A stretch of DNA of 64,000 bases from Vibrio splendidus (GCF_003345295.1 NZ_CP031056.1:124001-188000); one strand, 5' to 3'. Positions 9,069-18,639 are shown, numbered from the stretch's first letter. Notes: a model not told the origin generated them from the sequence alone. Numbers and translations are program-made.

Positions 9069-9968
9069 TTAGTACGCTGATTTATTTATATAATAATCAG
9101 CGACCTTGATGATCGATTTTTTTACCTGAGCAATCTGTTTTGAATGTGGACACCAAAGGGATATGGGAACCATTATTTCTTGTTTGATCTCGTCACATTT
9201 TATCTCTACCAAATTCTCAGTCATATATTCAGATTCAATTATCGACTTTGGTAAAAGAGCCCAGCCAAAATCATCTTGGACAAGCTTAACAATGACCGCT
9301 AATTGATCAACATATTCATGTTTTGAAGAAACAACAACCTTCTCCGTCATTTTATCATCGACCATAGATTTGAGTACAAACTGGCGTAAAGATTTCATCG
9401 TTGAGAGCGTTTCGTTGGAGGGCTTAGCCGATAATTCACTTCCTGCATGAGCAAATGGAACAAAAGGCATATTCCCCAAAAAGGTAAAATCAATACTATT
9501 AATCACTTTGCTTTCGTATATATTCACAATCCCAAAATGAATGCTTCCATCTTCGATCCCTGCTTTTATTTCTGGTTTCGTTCTGACCAAAAAATTAACA
9601 CGCATGGATGGGAAGTCTTCATAAAGCTGTCGACGAATTTTAGAAACAACGTGATGAGGTAAAAAGCTCGCATAGGCTATCGTCACCGACTCTAGCCCGC
9701 CAAATGAAAGGCTTAATGCAAATCGATCAAGAGTTTTAGCCTGCTCTAGAATTTGTTTTGCGTAATGATAAAGGAGTACTGCATCTTCAGTCGGTTCGAC
9801 ACTGCGGCTCAATCTATCGAATAAAGTGATCGCTAACTGGTCTTCTAAACTCGTAATTACTTGTGCAACCGTTGTTCGGTGCTTATTCAATTTTATCGCC
9901 GCTTTACTAAAAGCTTTCTGTTCATATACCGCAACGAAAGTATTTAATTGTTCAAGACTAAAATTCAT
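9069..9968 (-). CDS. LysR-family transcriptional regulator
   Basis: 299 residues. The N-terminal winged helix (about 3-62) has the LysR pattern (LNTFVAVYEQKAFSKAA, then TTVAQVITSLEDQLAITLFDR). A C-terminal periplasmic-binding-like effector domain (about 90-295) follows. It is divergent from the exported barrel-like gene at 10294, with 325 bp between them, and LysR proteins commonly control such a divergent neighbour. The effector is unknown. The DNA is noticeably A+T-richer than the metabolic operons further right. Confidence 0.92.
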   Translation of the reverse strand: MNFSLEQLNTFVAVYEQKAFSKAAIKLNKHRTTVAQVITSLEDQLAITLFDRLSRSVEPTEDAVLLYHYAKQILEQAKTLDRFALSLSFGGLESVTIAYASFLPHHVVSKIRRQLYEDFPSMRVNFLVRTKPEIKAGIEDGSIHFGIVNIYESKVINSIDFTFLGNMPFVPFAHAGSELSAKPSNETLSTMKSLRQFVLKSMVDDKMTEKVVVSSKHEYVDQLAVIVKLVQDDFGWALLPKSIIESEYMTENLVEIKCDEIKQEIMVPISLWCPHSKQIAQVKKSIIKVADYYINKSAY

Positions 9969-10293
9969 ATTATGCCCTGCGAGTCCTTATATTCGATAAT
10001 AAATCTTACCACCAGAGTCTACATTAACCAATACAACGTATGTTTCTCTTATTAAGTGACACATTTCTATCAGCACGTTCTGACTTGAATTCAAATATCT
10101 TCCCAAATACACATTAAACATACGAATTAGTATACTTTTTACCACCAGAAACCGCCCTCCCTCCCTTTACCGACGCTGTTTGAATGACAACGATGGTTCG
10201 AGCCCATCGCTAGAGAGTTAATGAGTCTAAAAACCTTATGTAAAGTTGCGTCATTGCTTCGGCAACTTAACTTAAATAACTCAGGAACGTCCC
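9969..10293. promoter_or_regulatory. Divergent promoter region, LysR / exported protein
   Basis: 325 bp between divergent starts. It must hold both promoters. I see no clear inverted LysR box. The forward gene has the ribosome site CAGGAACG a few nt before its ATG. Confidence 0.4.
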
Positions 10294-11046
10294 ATGAACA
10301 CTCTAAAAATGACCGCTTTGTCTACGGCTTTACTTGCTACTATTTCTATTTCTGCATTTGCTGGCGATGACATTCAAAAAGTCGATCCATCCGATATGAC
10401 TCGTGCCAGCTCTAATATGTATGTAGCAACCAACAACAAAGGTGACCTAAAGCTATCAGGGGCACTATCATACGCTTATGACAACGGGCAGATGTCTATG
10501 TTCACATTGGAAGGTTCGATGGATAATGAAGGTAAATATAAAGACAGCCGAGCTCAATATTTCCATGTGTTCAACATAAATAGTGCTATTACACCTCGTG
10601 TAGCCGCATCATTAGATATCATTGATAATGCAAGCTTTACTACTGCTGCAGTAGGTGGTGTCGCTATTTTTAGAACTCCAATCGACTCTCTGACCTTTTT
10701 TGGCCGTGCAGCACTGATGGGCGGTGAATATTCAGACAGCACAACAGGTGCCTTCGGTGTGACAGACAATAGCATCGTAGGTGGTATGGCTGCTGCTTAT
10801 GCAGTTTGGAAGCCGGGCGCCGATGGTACTTATTTTGCAGCCTACCCAGAATTTACATACATGGATGGTGATATTGAAACGAGTACCGTTAAAACCACTC
10901 TACTCGCAGCGACTCCTTTTTCGGCAGACAAAACACGTTGGGGACAAGTCAAGGTTGAAAATACTTATGGAAGCATGGAATCAACCAATCAAAAACTAGA
11001 CATTGACGACACCGTGGTTTGGTTTCAATACAAAGTATTCTTCTAA
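10294..11046 (+). CDS. Exported protein, probable small outer-membrane beta-barrel
   Basis: 250 residues. A signal peptide (hydrophobic core about 8-20, cleavage near AFA-GD) is followed by a mature part of alternating hydrophobic and polar strands rich in Gly, Tyr and Phe, ending in VWFQYKVFF. The C-terminal Phe and the strand pattern suggest an outer-membrane barrel of about eight to ten strands. No enzyme motif is visible. The LysR gene at 9069 is divergent from it and a terminator follows at 11072. Confidence 0.75.
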   Translation: MNTLKMTALSTALLATISISAFAGDDIQKVDPSDMTRASSNMYVATNNKGDLKLSGALSYAYDNGQMSMFTLEGSMDNEGKYKDSRAQYFHVFNINSAITPRVAASLDIIDNASFTTAAVGGVAIFRTPIDSLTFFGRAALMGGEYSDSTTGAFGVTDNSIVGGMAAAYAVWKPGADGTYFAAYPEFTYMDGDIETSTVKTTLLAATPFSADKTRWGQVKVENTYGSMESTNQKLDIDDTVVWFQYKVFF

Positions 11047-11071
11047 AACGACCAAAATCCATAATATGTTA

Positions 11072-11104
11072 AAGGTGAATCGAGAGATTCGCCTTTTTTT
11101 AGTT
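11072..11104 (+). terminator. Rho-independent terminator after the barrel-like gene
   Basis: Stem AGGTGAATC / GATTCGCCT with a GAGA loop and one G-U pair, followed by seven T residues. Confidence 0.88.
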
Positions 11105-11176
11105 TTGTTTTCCTTACCTTACACCCTCTCACTCTTCTTTATTAAAATAGCCACGATTGACTATTCAGTTCGGCCT

Positions 11177-11264
11177 TATCTCTATCTCTATCTCTATCTC
11201 CATCTCTATCTCTATCTCCATCTCTATCTCTATCTCTATCTCTATCTCTATCTCTATCTCTATC
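11177..11264. repeat. Hexanucleotide microsatellite (TATCTC)n
   Basis: 88 bp, about 14.7 units of a 6-bp repeat, with only two T-to-C changes (11201 and 11219, exactly three units apart). Read as protein it gives Tyr-Leu or Ser-Ile dipeptide repeats, but neither frame looks like a real gene. It lies 130 bp downstream of the barrel-like gene. Confidence 0.95.
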
Positions 11265-11690
11265 AAGTTACGCCTACATCCCATATTGATTCAACACTCA
11301 AAACCTTATTCTAGCGGCCTATTTCAATGCCGTTATTGATGTTTACGTTTGCTAGTGCATACCTAAACCCCATCAATATAGCTTGATTCAAACGAAGCCA
11401 CTCTTGAGCTTACATAGCATCCCAACACTACGCGCATTGCCAATGAGTAGAGGGTAAGGAGATCGAATGTATAGTCTGAACACAATGAGTAACGGGAAGA
11501 AGCTCAAACAATCGTATCTATATAATGTGAACTTCTTTACGCCATGGCATTGGTGTGTAACCACGAGCCTAAAGCGCATAAAAGCGTTAACACAAGCGAT
11601 AATGGATAGTGGTGTTGAGATGACCCAAAGATATCGTGGTACTTAATCACCCAATCACAGGGAATCAATAACCAAGTTCAACAAACAAAA
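11265..11690. other. Intergenic stretch with no recognised gene
   Basis: Between the microsatellite and the terminator of the serine hydrolase gene. Short open frames exist on both strands, but none has a ribosome site or protein-like composition. I see nothing else to support. Confidence 0.5.
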
Positions 11691-11714
11691 AAACGCCAGT
11701 CAGGCGACTGGCGT
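11684..11714 (-). terminator. Rho-independent terminator of the serine hydrolase gene
   Basis: Read on the reverse strand: 9-bp stem ACGCCAGTC / GACTGGCGT with a 4-nt loop, followed by a run of T. Confidence 0.88.
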
Positions 11715-11793
11715 TACAAAAAGATAAAACTCTATTCAATGATCAAATCTATCAATGATTAATCACATCAAGTGGCAATCACCGATTGCATAA

Positions 11794-13077
11794 TTAGCGG
11801 CTAAAATATTTCGCAATCTCACGAGCATAAGTTTCTTCTTGGTTTTTGCCATTACTGGTTGAAAAGAAAGATATAACTAAGTCTTTTTCTGGTGAAATAT
11901 ACACACCTTGACCGCCAACACCGGCCTTGAATAAGTCGCCATCCTCAAAGATTGCATCAAATTGATAACCATTCTTGATGTTTGTGTCGTTGTAGAAAGA
12001 GTTTTCCATCATCTTACCAACATAACCACCACCGTAAGCTTCAGGGTTACCAGAGTCTTGAATTAACGTAATGACTTCTTTGCTAACACCACCATTACCC
12101 AACTTTGTGGCTGACGGAGTAAGTAACATACCGAATTTAGTCATATCTTCAATTGTGGTATTCATTGAGAAAAACATTAAAGGGTATCCCCCTTGTGGAG
12201 AAACGACAGTGTAAGCGTCATTATTTGCCCCCATTTTCTGCCACATATCACGACTGACAATCTCATTCATGGGTAAGTTACGAACATTCTCAATAAGTCG
12301 AGCCAGAACAAACGTATTAATTGAATTGTATTCGAATGTTTTTCCGCCCGGTGCTCTTCGCTTCATTTCGGCCAGCACTTCAAGTGGGCTTTGGTTGCCT
12401 TCACCCTCAAACACGCCAATGGAAACCGCCCATTTAAACCAAGGTTGTTCTGGGTTTATACGTGAGTCTGCCTCAGGCTCATCGTGCTCTGTTGCGTTTA
12501 AGCCTGTCGCCATATTTGCAGTATCAGAAACAGATACTGTATCCCAGTCAGATCCCTTTAATTCAGGAATGTATTTAGAAATAGGGTCATTAGGGTTAAC
12601 TTTGCCCTCATTGACCAACTTAGCCAGCTCTATACCTGCTGTAATTTTCGAGTTTGAAAACCAATTATGCTTATCTGTTTTTCGCATCGTGTTGTAACGT
12701 TCAAAGACAACCTCTCCACTCTTAACAACAAGAAAAGCATCGACAGGGTAAGAATCTAGGTGTTCATTTAATGTCTTGCTTTCACCGTGCACAGTCGCTG
12801 ATATTTCACCAATTTCTTGGTCAATCTGATATGGGAATTGGTAGACAGGTCCATCACGTTCAATTTGAGCGGTAGGATAGAAACGACTTAGGTTCTGCCA
12901 AGCAAACTTAGACTGTTCAATAGGAAACTGAAGTTTAACGCGATTGCCTTTTTGCAAGAAGAAGTCATGAGTGTTGTAAACATCTACATTTGTGGATGAT
13001 TCATTAACGATCTCATTAGCAAACGCAGAGCCTGCAGATAGAGCCGTTACTATGGATATAGCGATTAAGCTTTTCAT
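11794..13077 (-). CDS. Exported serine hydrolase, class C beta-lactamase-related family
   Basis: 427 residues with a signal peptide (about 1-20, cleavage near AFA-NE). The catalytic SxxK motif is SNSK in WFSNSKITAG (about residue 143). The second motif region reads FEYNSINTF and the third reads VGGQGVYISP, both as in esterases and 6-aminohexanoate-dimer-hydrolase-like members of the family. These enzymes act on esters or amides in the periplasm or outside the cell, and few are true beta-lactamases. A terminator follows at 11684. Substrate unknown. Confidence 0.88.
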   Translation of the reverse strand: MKSLIAISIVTALSAGSAFANEIVNESSTNVDVYNTHDFFLQKGNRVKLQFPIEQSKFAWQNLSRFYPTAQIERDGPVYQFPYQIDQEIGEISATVHGESKTLNEHLDSYPVDAFLVVKSGEVVFERYNTMRKTDKHNWFSNSKITAGIELAKLVNEGKVNPNDPISKYIPELKGSDWDTVSVSDTANMATGLNATEHDEPEADSRINPEQPWFKWAVSIGVFEGEGNQSPLEVLAEMKRRAPGGKTFEYNSINTFVLARLIENVRNLPMNEIVSRDMWQKMGANNDAYTVVSPQGGYPLMFFSMNTTIEDMTKFGMLLTPSATKLGNGGVSKEVITLIQDSGNPEAYGGGYVGKMMENSFYNDTNIKNGYQFDAIFEDGDLFKAGVGGQGVYISPEKDLVISFFSTSNGKNQEETYAREIAKYFSR

Positions 13078-13408
13078 ATTGGTTTTCCTATTGGTATATA
13101 AGTGCTGTAGTGCGAACTGTATGCAAAAGCTGCGAGCCAGTTGCCTTTGTTAATACAGACACGTTACAAGGAAAACGGAATAACGCCTCATCGCCTCCGA
13201 TGGATTGCTTCCATCAAACATTGAAGTTGGAAACATGAATATTGTTTTCTCGGTGGTTTACCTACCCCAAGTGATTCTAATATTTACTATATTTAGCGCT
13301 GCTATGTGTAGAGCATGAAGAGAAGTGAATTAAACGGCACATAGCGATCAATTTTAGTCTAACTGTTCCCCGTTAGTCACCTTTCAATTCTAAGTTCGTT
13401 GATCAGAT
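13078..13408. other. Upstream region of the serine hydrolase gene
   Basis: 331 bp. It contains a small perfect inverted repeat GATGGA / TCCATC at 13199-13215 with a 5-nt spacer. No open frame or recognised operator is visible; the hydrolase promoter should lie near 13080-13200. Confidence 0.4.
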
Positions 13409-14017
13409 TTAGTGATAAAGCTCAATATCCGACGCGTCAATGACATACCCAGTTTCAATATCTTGATTGCCATCAGAAAGTGCAATCGACGTATCAACCG
13501 CCCCTGTTTTAATGTTCCCTGTCACCCATACTGGTGTGTATAAACTTTGTAATTCATGACCTTCAGGAAATTCGACTAAAATCGTTTGGTTTACAGGTGG
13601 GGGAGGTGTGTGAATGCAAGCCCCTGCAGTTGGCACCAAAATGAACTGCTTTCCTATTAAACCTTCCATTTCGAGCGGTACTAAAAACCCGGCCAGTTTC
13701 ATATCGTTAATACTAAGCTCGGGAACTATATCGTTCGCTTGTTGTGTTCTTTGTAAAAGCAGCTCACGTACGTTTAAGCCAAACTTTTCAGCCAATACCA
13801 CGCGTTGATTGTATCCATCGTTTTCCATTGGACTTAACTGACGCGTTTTTTGAACGGCTTCGTAGGCGTAAATCTCAGAAAGTAGCGCCTTATTCCCAGG
13901 AGAAAGAACCTGATACTGATTTTGCACAGGTCTTAATGACTCCCAAGATATCGTTTCAGCAGCTTGTGTGAACAAACTAAAACAACAAGCCATAACCATT
14001 AATAATGTATTTTTCAT
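13409..14017 (-). CDS. DUF3299 family exported protein
   Basis: 202 residues with a signal peptide (about 1-19, TQA-AE). The conserved core reads LAGFLVPLE, then GACIHTPPPPVNQ, then the hydrophobic strand ILVEFPEG, which is the pattern I associate with the DUF3299 family of periplasmic proteins found next to metal and export systems. The Cys and His of GACIH could bind a metal. It lies 94 bp downstream of the M20 peptidase gene on the same strand, but a terminator sits between them, so it probably has its own transcript. Confidence 0.75.
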   Translation of the reverse strand: MKNTLLMVMACCFSLFTQAAETISWESLRPVQNQYQVLSPGNKALLSEIYAYEAVQKTRQLSPMENDGYNQRVVLAEKFGLNVRELLLQRTQQANDIVPELSINDMKLAGFLVPLEMEGLIGKQFILVPTAGACIHTPPPPVNQTILVEFPEGHELQSLYTPVWVTGNIKTGAVDTSIALSDGNQDIETGYVIDASDIELYH

Positions 14018-14050
14018 GTCAATATTTTCTAATTAGAACAAGGGCTAATG

Positions 14051-14078
14051 AAAAAATGGCTAAGAAAGTCTTAGCCAT
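14051..14078 (-). terminator. Rho-independent terminator of the M20 peptidase gene
   Basis: Perfect 10-bp stem ATGGCTAAGA / TCTTAGCCAT with a 3-nt loop; on the reverse strand it is followed by six T residues. Confidence 0.9.
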
Positions 14079-14111
14079 CATCTCGTTTTATATCAGTCAA
14101 TAATATTTGAA

Positions 14112-15632
14112 TTACAGACTTTCGAGGTTATCCATTAGTTGGTAGAAGAACCCAATAGAGCGACCGTATTCTTCAACTAAGATACGCTCGTTCACACCGT
14201 GGAAGCCTTCGAATTCTTTTACGCTTTCTAATTGTATCGCCGTCATTGTATATACATCAGGGGCAAAATCTCGTGCTTGAAAGTGCTTAGAATCTGAACC
14301 ACCAATAACAAAGAACGGTGAGACAATCAGGTCATTTCCCCAAGTTTGGCGAATCGTTTTCTCCAACATGGCATAACCAGGACCGCTAGGATCCGCAACA
14401 TTAGTTGCAGGCGTTGATGCTGAGATATCACGAATGGTCATTCTTTCGTCGCCGATCGCTTTCTTCACATGCTCAATAATCACCTCAGGAGTGTCACCTG
14501 GCATTGGTCTAAAGTTTACAACTGCAGTTGCTGCTGGCGGTAATACGTTGTCTTTAATACCAGCATTAAACATAGTAACTGCCGTTGTGGTATGAAGCAT
14601 GGCGCGAGTAACCTCATTTTTAGACATTACATCAATAAATTTTTTCTCTAGGTCCGTCACCGTGTCGTTTTCGCCATAGGCTACGGCTTTGTAAAGTGGT
14701 TGCTGCGCTTCTGGAAGTTCCGGCCCCATGTATCGGTATTGGTATCTCACCGCATCATGAATTTTGTAAGGGAATTGCGCTGCTTCAACTTTCTCAACGG
14801 CTTTTGCTAACGCGACAATATTCGATTCTTCACCCGGTTGTGATGAGTGACCACCAACACCATTGATGGCAATCTCTAGACTAACGAATCCTTTTTGAGC
14901 AATACCAATTAGTGCCGTGTTTTCACGGATGCCAGGGAATATACCAGGGACAAGAGGAGCAGATTCATCCATAACAAACGCAATTTTCTCATAACGTTGT
15001 TCAATGATGTCAGCGGCGTGCTTTGCACCTTCTGGCCCACCAACTTCTTCGTCGTGGCCGAATACAAACAAAATGGTACGTTCAGGTTGGAAACCTTCTT
15101 TTAGCTTCATTTCAGTAGCTTCTAACAGTGCTTGAAGTTGGTTTTTGTCATCTAATGAACCACGGCCCCAGATATAACCGTCTTTAATCGCACCTGAAAA
15201 CGGATCTTCTTTCCACTCATCACGAGACTCTTTTGCAATTGGTACCACATCTTGGTGCGCCATAAAAATAGCGGGAGCGAGTGATGGGTCTTTACCTTCC
15301 CAAGTGTAAATCAAGCTGAAAGGGCGCGGGTCACCGACTTCTTCTCGCTTGAGTGTTTTGTGCACTAATGGGTACGATTCTTCAAGAAATTGGTGGTAGT
15401 CACGAAAAGCCTGTTCATCAAAATCACTGCGATCTTGGTTAGAGATAGTTTGAAACTGAACCGCTTGCGATAAGCGTTGCGCAGCGCCTTCTATATCAAC
15501 TTGAATATCCACTTTTTCGACGCCTTGCATTTGCATCGAACTAAAGTCTTGCTCATCAGCCCATACTGAAACACTAGCGGTCAATGCCAAAGCAGAAGCG
15601 ATACTGGTAAAGAGTTTTGATGGTTTTGTCAT
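14112..15632 (-). CDS. M20 family metallopeptidase (carboxypeptidase S / PM20D1-like), exported
   Basis: 506 residues with a signal peptide (about 1-25, VWA-DE). Di-zinc site motifs are all present: FMAHQDVVP (H126, D128), GRGSLDD (D161), HDEEVGG (E195/E196), and the C-terminal GGSDSKHF and FHGVNE. This matches the long M20 peptidases that hydrolyse or form N-acyl amino acids and dipeptides. An intervening dimerisation domain (about 270-390) follows the usual M20 layout. It is transcribed alone, ending at the hairpin at 14051. It probably scavenges peptides in the periplasm. Confidence 0.92.
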   Translation of the reverse strand: MTKPSKLFTSIASALALTASVSVWADEQDFSSMQMQGVEKVDIQVDIEGAAQRLSQAVQFQTISNQDRSDFDEQAFRDYHQFLEESYPLVHKTLKREEVGDPRPFSLIYTWEGKDPSLAPAIFMAHQDVVPIAKESRDEWKEDPFSGAIKDGYIWGRGSLDDKNQLQALLEATEMKLKEGFQPERTILFVFGHDEEVGGPEGAKHAADIIEQRYEKIAFVMDESAPLVPGIFPGIRENTALIGIAQKGFVSLEIAINGVGGHSSQPGEESNIVALAKAVEKVEAAQFPYKIHDAVRYQYRYMGPELPEAQQPLYKAVAYGENDTVTDLEKKFIDVMSKNEVTRAMLHTTTAVTMFNAGIKDNVLPPAATAVVNFRPMPGDTPEVIIEHVKKAIGDERMTIRDISASTPATNVADPSGPGYAMLEKTIRQTWGNDLIVSPFFVIGGSDSKHFQARDFAPDVYTMTAIQLESVKEFEGFHGVNERILVEEYGRSIGFFYQLMDNLESL

Positions 15633-15925
15633 GATTTGACGCCTTAATTAGGTAGAAAGTAAATCTGTGTTTTTGGTTTATGCGGCAATTATTAATGAAC
15701 AATACTGACCAAACCAATCTCTAGCGAAGGACTCAACCCATCAGAAGACGTTGGTAACAATTTGTAGTGGATGAGTAAATCGAGCATGACTTTCTAGGGG
15801 AGGAAGGTTTTTACAGTCGCGGAAATGATCCGAGATCACCCTGTGGCGTTAAATTCGTAACAAAATTTTGTTCAATGGTGAGTTTCAGAACAAACGCTTC
15901 TCTGTATTTCTAAGTTATCTTAGGC
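15633..15925. other. Upstream region of the M20 peptidase gene
   Basis: 293 bp without a gene; together with the garR remnant it makes a 632-bp gap. The peptidase promoter should be here. No operator is recognised. Confidence 0.4.
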
Positions 15926-15957
15926 AAAAAAATAGCCGCTAATCTGCGGCTATTTTT
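15926..15957. terminator. Bidirectional terminator-type hairpin, paralogue of the one at 24226
   Basis: Stem AAAATAGCCGC / GCGGCTATTTT with a 6-nt loop, flanked by A and T tracts. It is nearly identical to the hairpin downstream of the intact GarR-type gene and belongs to the same duplicated block. Confidence 0.88.
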
Positions 15958-16172
15958 AAACTAAGCTTCGATGACTTTTAGCCTCTTGTACTTCGTATCT
16001 TCTGCTTCTTCGTCTCTTCAACGACAGCTTTCATCAATACCGAGGTATCCATGCGGCCTTGCCCTTCGGCAAACAATGCCTTGTATGCGTTGTTGGTCTT
16101 TTCCGTCAATGGCAGTTGAATACCTTGGCGCTCTGCTTCATCTAGACAGAAGCTTAAATTTTTTGATCATCT
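15958..16172 (-). pseudogene. garR 3'-end remnant, copy 1
   Basis: The reverse strand encodes about 46 residues matching the C-terminus of the GarR-type reductase at 24312 (segments QGIQLPLTEKTNNAYKAL, EGQGRMDTSVLMKAVVEETK). One extra base near 16160 breaks the frame just before this segment, and all upstream codons (active site and NAD domain) are absent. Homology extends on the other side through the terminator at 15926. It stops abruptly near the codons for Met-Ile-Lys. This is the best preserved of three remnants. Confidence 0.88.
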
Positions 16173-16228
16173 GAACGAGGGTGTGAGTGGGAAACCAAAA
16201 GCGCGATTTGTGAAAAATAAAAAGGCTA
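16171..16228. repeat. Fragment of the dispersed intergenic repeat, copy C
   Basis: About 60 bp next to the garR remnant resembles the GTGAGTGG...AAA-rich middle part of the repeat copies at 8101 and 21816. Short and diverged, so this is a weak call. Confidence 0.45.
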
Positions 16229-16264
16229 GGTACGCCTAAAACCTCTTATCAACTTCATAAACTT

Positions 16265-17158
16265 TTAACGATCATTGAGCGAAGCTGCAAGGAAATCGAT
16301 AAACAATCGTAGTTTGAGTGGCATTGGATCTCGCTCAGGAAGCAATGCATAGACATTCTTCTCTGGCATCAGATAGTTAGGTAGCAAGAGCAGCAATTCC
16401 CCTGACTGAATGGGTGCATTGGCAATAAAGTCGGGAAGCCTAGCGATCCCAAGCCCTGCCGTGGTCGCACACAGTAATGCTTCGCTGTTGTTGACTCGGT
16501 AATTGCCTTTCACGACAACACTGGTCACCTGATCTTGGTGACCAAAAAACCACTCGGCACTCTCAGATGTATGACGATAGAGCAAAGCGTTGTGCGCACT
16601 GAGTTCGCAGATCTCGGTTGGGATCGACAAACCATTCTCATAAAAATACGTAGGAGAAGCGCAGATGACGCTACGGACACTGGTTAACCGCTTCGCCACT
16701 AAACTCGAGTCATTTAAATCCCCAGCTCGAATCGCGACGTCATACCCTCCTTCGACGATATCGACGTAACCATCGTCCATCGTCATGTCTATGTGAATAT
16801 GAGGATAGCGTTTAAGAAATTGTGGGATGAGAGGGGCCAATACCAGACGACCAAAAGACATTGGCGCATTAACCCGCAATGTGCCAATTGCCTGATTTTG
16901 CTGACTGGTTGCTGCATCTTCAGCTTTTTGCAGCCAATAATTGGCTTTGGTGAGGTGATCATAAAACTGCTCACCAGATTCAGTAAGCGATACTTGGCGC
17001 GTAGTACGATGCAGCAAACGCACTCCAAGGCTCGACTCTAGTTGGATCACCCGTTTGTTGACCGCCGAACGTGACACGCCCAGTTCACGCGCTGCGCCCG
17101 CAAAGCTCGATTGTTTTACCACCGCAAGGAAATAGGGAATAGCGTCTAAGTGCTGCAT
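16265..17158 (-). CDS. LysR-family transcriptional regulator
   Basis: 297 residues from the ATG at 17158; a TTG four codons upstream is an alternative. The winged helix (FLAVVKQSSFAGAARELG, then AVNKRVIQLESSLGVRLLHR) is followed by an effector domain. The sequence is of the CrgA/DsdC-like group often annotated as activators of neighbouring genes. It is divergent from the EamA-type transporter gene at 17226, with under 70 bp between the starts, so it very likely controls that gene. Confidence 0.9.
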   Translation of the reverse strand: MQHLDAIPYFLAVVKQSSFAGAARELGVSRSAVNKRVIQLESSLGVRLLHRTTRQVSLTESGEQFYDHLTKANYWLQKAEDAATSQQNQAIGTLRVNAPMSFGRLVLAPLIPQFLKRYPHIHIDMTMDDGYVDIVEGGYDVAIRAGDLNDSSLVAKRLTSVRSVICASPTYFYENGLSIPTEICELSAHNALLYRHTSESAEWFFGHQDQVTSVVVKGNYRVNNSEALLCATTAGLGIARLPDFIANAPIQSGELLLLLPNYLMPEKNVYALLPERDPMPLKLRLFIDFLAASLNDR

Positions 17159-17225
17159 GATTGTCGCCAATTTGGATACAGTGTGGAGAGTGTAGAGCCT
17201 ATTCTCTAATCAATCTAGGTCTTTT

Positions 17226-18173
17226 ATGCTGATTTCATCGACTTCAATAATAGAGCAAGACATGAAATCACTGATAAAACCGGTAACGGCAAAAAAGCAC
17301 ATTAATGGTATCGGTCGGCAATTCCAGTCTCCGTTATACGTGGTCAGCATTGGCAGTCTTGTCGCCGTGAATTTTGCGTTAGCCAAATATGCTGTGACCA
17401 TTGGCATTCCACCGATTGATGTTGCGATAATACCGATGGCAGGTGCAGCTTTATTGTTGATGACGCTATTGGTTATGCGAGGTCAGCTCAACCGAACCGC
17501 ATTGGTGCATTACCGTTATTATCTTTGGGCTGGCTTACTGGGTGTCGCAATCCCGAATCTGGCGTCAACCTGCGCCCTACAATCTCTTAATACCAGTACG
17601 TTCAGTGTACTCGTCACTTTGTCCCCCATCTTTACCTTATTATTCACCTTACCTTTTCAAGGCTCCTCGTTAACCAGACGAAAAGTACTCGGGATCATGG
17701 TTGGTGTAATCGCCGCACTCTCTGTAACTTTATCACCACAAATGAATACGTCATCTCCTTGGTCAGCGCTGGCCATTGCGCTACTCGTCCCTATATTTTT
17801 GGCCGCAGGCAATGTCTATCGCAGTCACGCGTTCCCTCCCCTTGCCAATCCAATTGTTCTGGCCACTGGCATGTTGACATTACAGAGCATGATATGGCTT
17901 CCGTTTATTCATGCAGTCGATGGTAAATTCATTACAAACGGAGCGGGCGTACTTGCGCTCATGGCAAGCTTATCAGCACTCAGTTATTTACTAACATTTC
18001 GTTTTCAACGGATCACCGATGGGCTGGGCTTTAGCCAAGTGGGAAATGTGGTAACCGTCGTCGGCGTATCCATTGGGATCACGTGGTATGGCGAGCCATT
18101 AACGCTGCAATTGATCGCCGCCGTAATACTGTTGTTGATAAGCCTGTACTTATTTAATCACGCTAAATCTTAA
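17226..18173 (+). CDS. EamA/DMT-superfamily metabolite exporter
   Basis: 315 residues with about ten hydrophobic segments arranged as two EamA repeats (about 35-165 and 180-315). The typical ending of repeat one reads LSTSTFSVLVTLSPIFT-like and repeat two ends with LYLFNHAKS. Family members export amino acids, nucleosides or other small metabolites from the inner membrane. A later ATG at 17262 is an alternative start and would remove 12 polar residues. A SnoaL-like gene follows after 45 bp and may be co-transcribed. Confidence 0.85.
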   Translation: MLISSTSIIEQDMKSLIKPVTAKKHINGIGRQFQSPLYVVSIGSLVAVNFALAKYAVTIGIPPIDVAIIPMAGAALLLMTLLVMRGQLNRTALVHYRYYLWAGLLGVAIPNLASTCALQSLNTSTFSVLVTLSPIFTLLFTLPFQGSSLTRRKVLGIMVGVIAALSVTLSPQMNTSSPWSALAIALLVPIFLAAGNVYRSHAFPPLANPIVLATGMLTLQSMIWLPFIHAVDGKFITNGAGVLALMASLSALSYLLTFRFQRITDGLGFSQVGNVVTVVGVSIGITWYGEPLTLQLIAAVILLLISLYLFNHAKS

Positions 18174-18218
18174 TCTCGTTCAAATCCAAATTAGTTCAAA
18201 TTCAAAGGAGCAATTGCT

Positions 18219-18575
18219 ATGTCACCATTAATTGAACAGACAAAACATCTATATCAAATCGTCGACCAAAAGGATGTCCACACCCTAATGACACTACTGC
18301 ATGATGACGTGTCGTTTCATTTTTCGAACGCTGAGCCAGTAGTAGGAAAGCCAGTTGTCGAAGCGGTCAATGCCGAGTTCTTTGGATCAATTGAATCAAT
18401 GACGCATACGTTTTCTGGGATCTACGTAAACGATGATACGGTTGCGTGTGAGGGGCAAGTTAACTATGTGCGCCTGAATGGCAGCGCGTATGCCGCTAAG
18501 TTCGCGACTTTCTTATCTTTCAAACAGGGGTTGATACATCAATATAAAATCTTCGCGGATGTCTCTGAATTGTAA
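18219..18575 (+). CDS. SnoaL/NTF2-like small protein
   Basis: 118 residues with the cone-shaped NTF2/SnoaL pattern: an N-terminal helix, then the segment LMTLLHDDVSFHF followed by beta strands with VVGKPVVEAVNAEFF. Such proteins are isomerases, hydrolases or ligand binders; the key residues do not identify a reaction here. The ribosome site AAAGGAGC lies 8 nt before the ATG. It follows the EamA transporter gene on the same strand. Confidence 0.8.
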   Translation: MSPLIEQTKHLYQIVDQKDVHTLMTLLHDDVSFHFSNAEPVVGKPVVEAVNAEFFGSIESMTHTFSGIYVNDDTVACEGQVNYVRLNGSAYAAKFATFLSFKQGLIHQYKIFADVSEL

Positions 18576-18639
18576 TGCCGACCAACTTTAAGTTGTAAGT
18601 ATGCTGATCCAATTGAGAACCTCAGAGCTAGCAATTTGC

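Noticed and set aside
11003..11339. Open frames with Tyr-Leu or Ser-Ile dipeptide repeats
   Set aside because: They are the translation of the TATCTC microsatellite; no ribosome site or conserved flanking sequence supports a gene.
11388..11579. 63-residue open frame on the reverse strand
   Set aside because: No ribosome site and mixed, low-complexity composition; treated as intergenic.
12269..12697. 142-residue open frame opposite the serine hydrolase gene
   Set aside because: Antisense shadow of a gene with intact catalytic motifs; no ribosome site.
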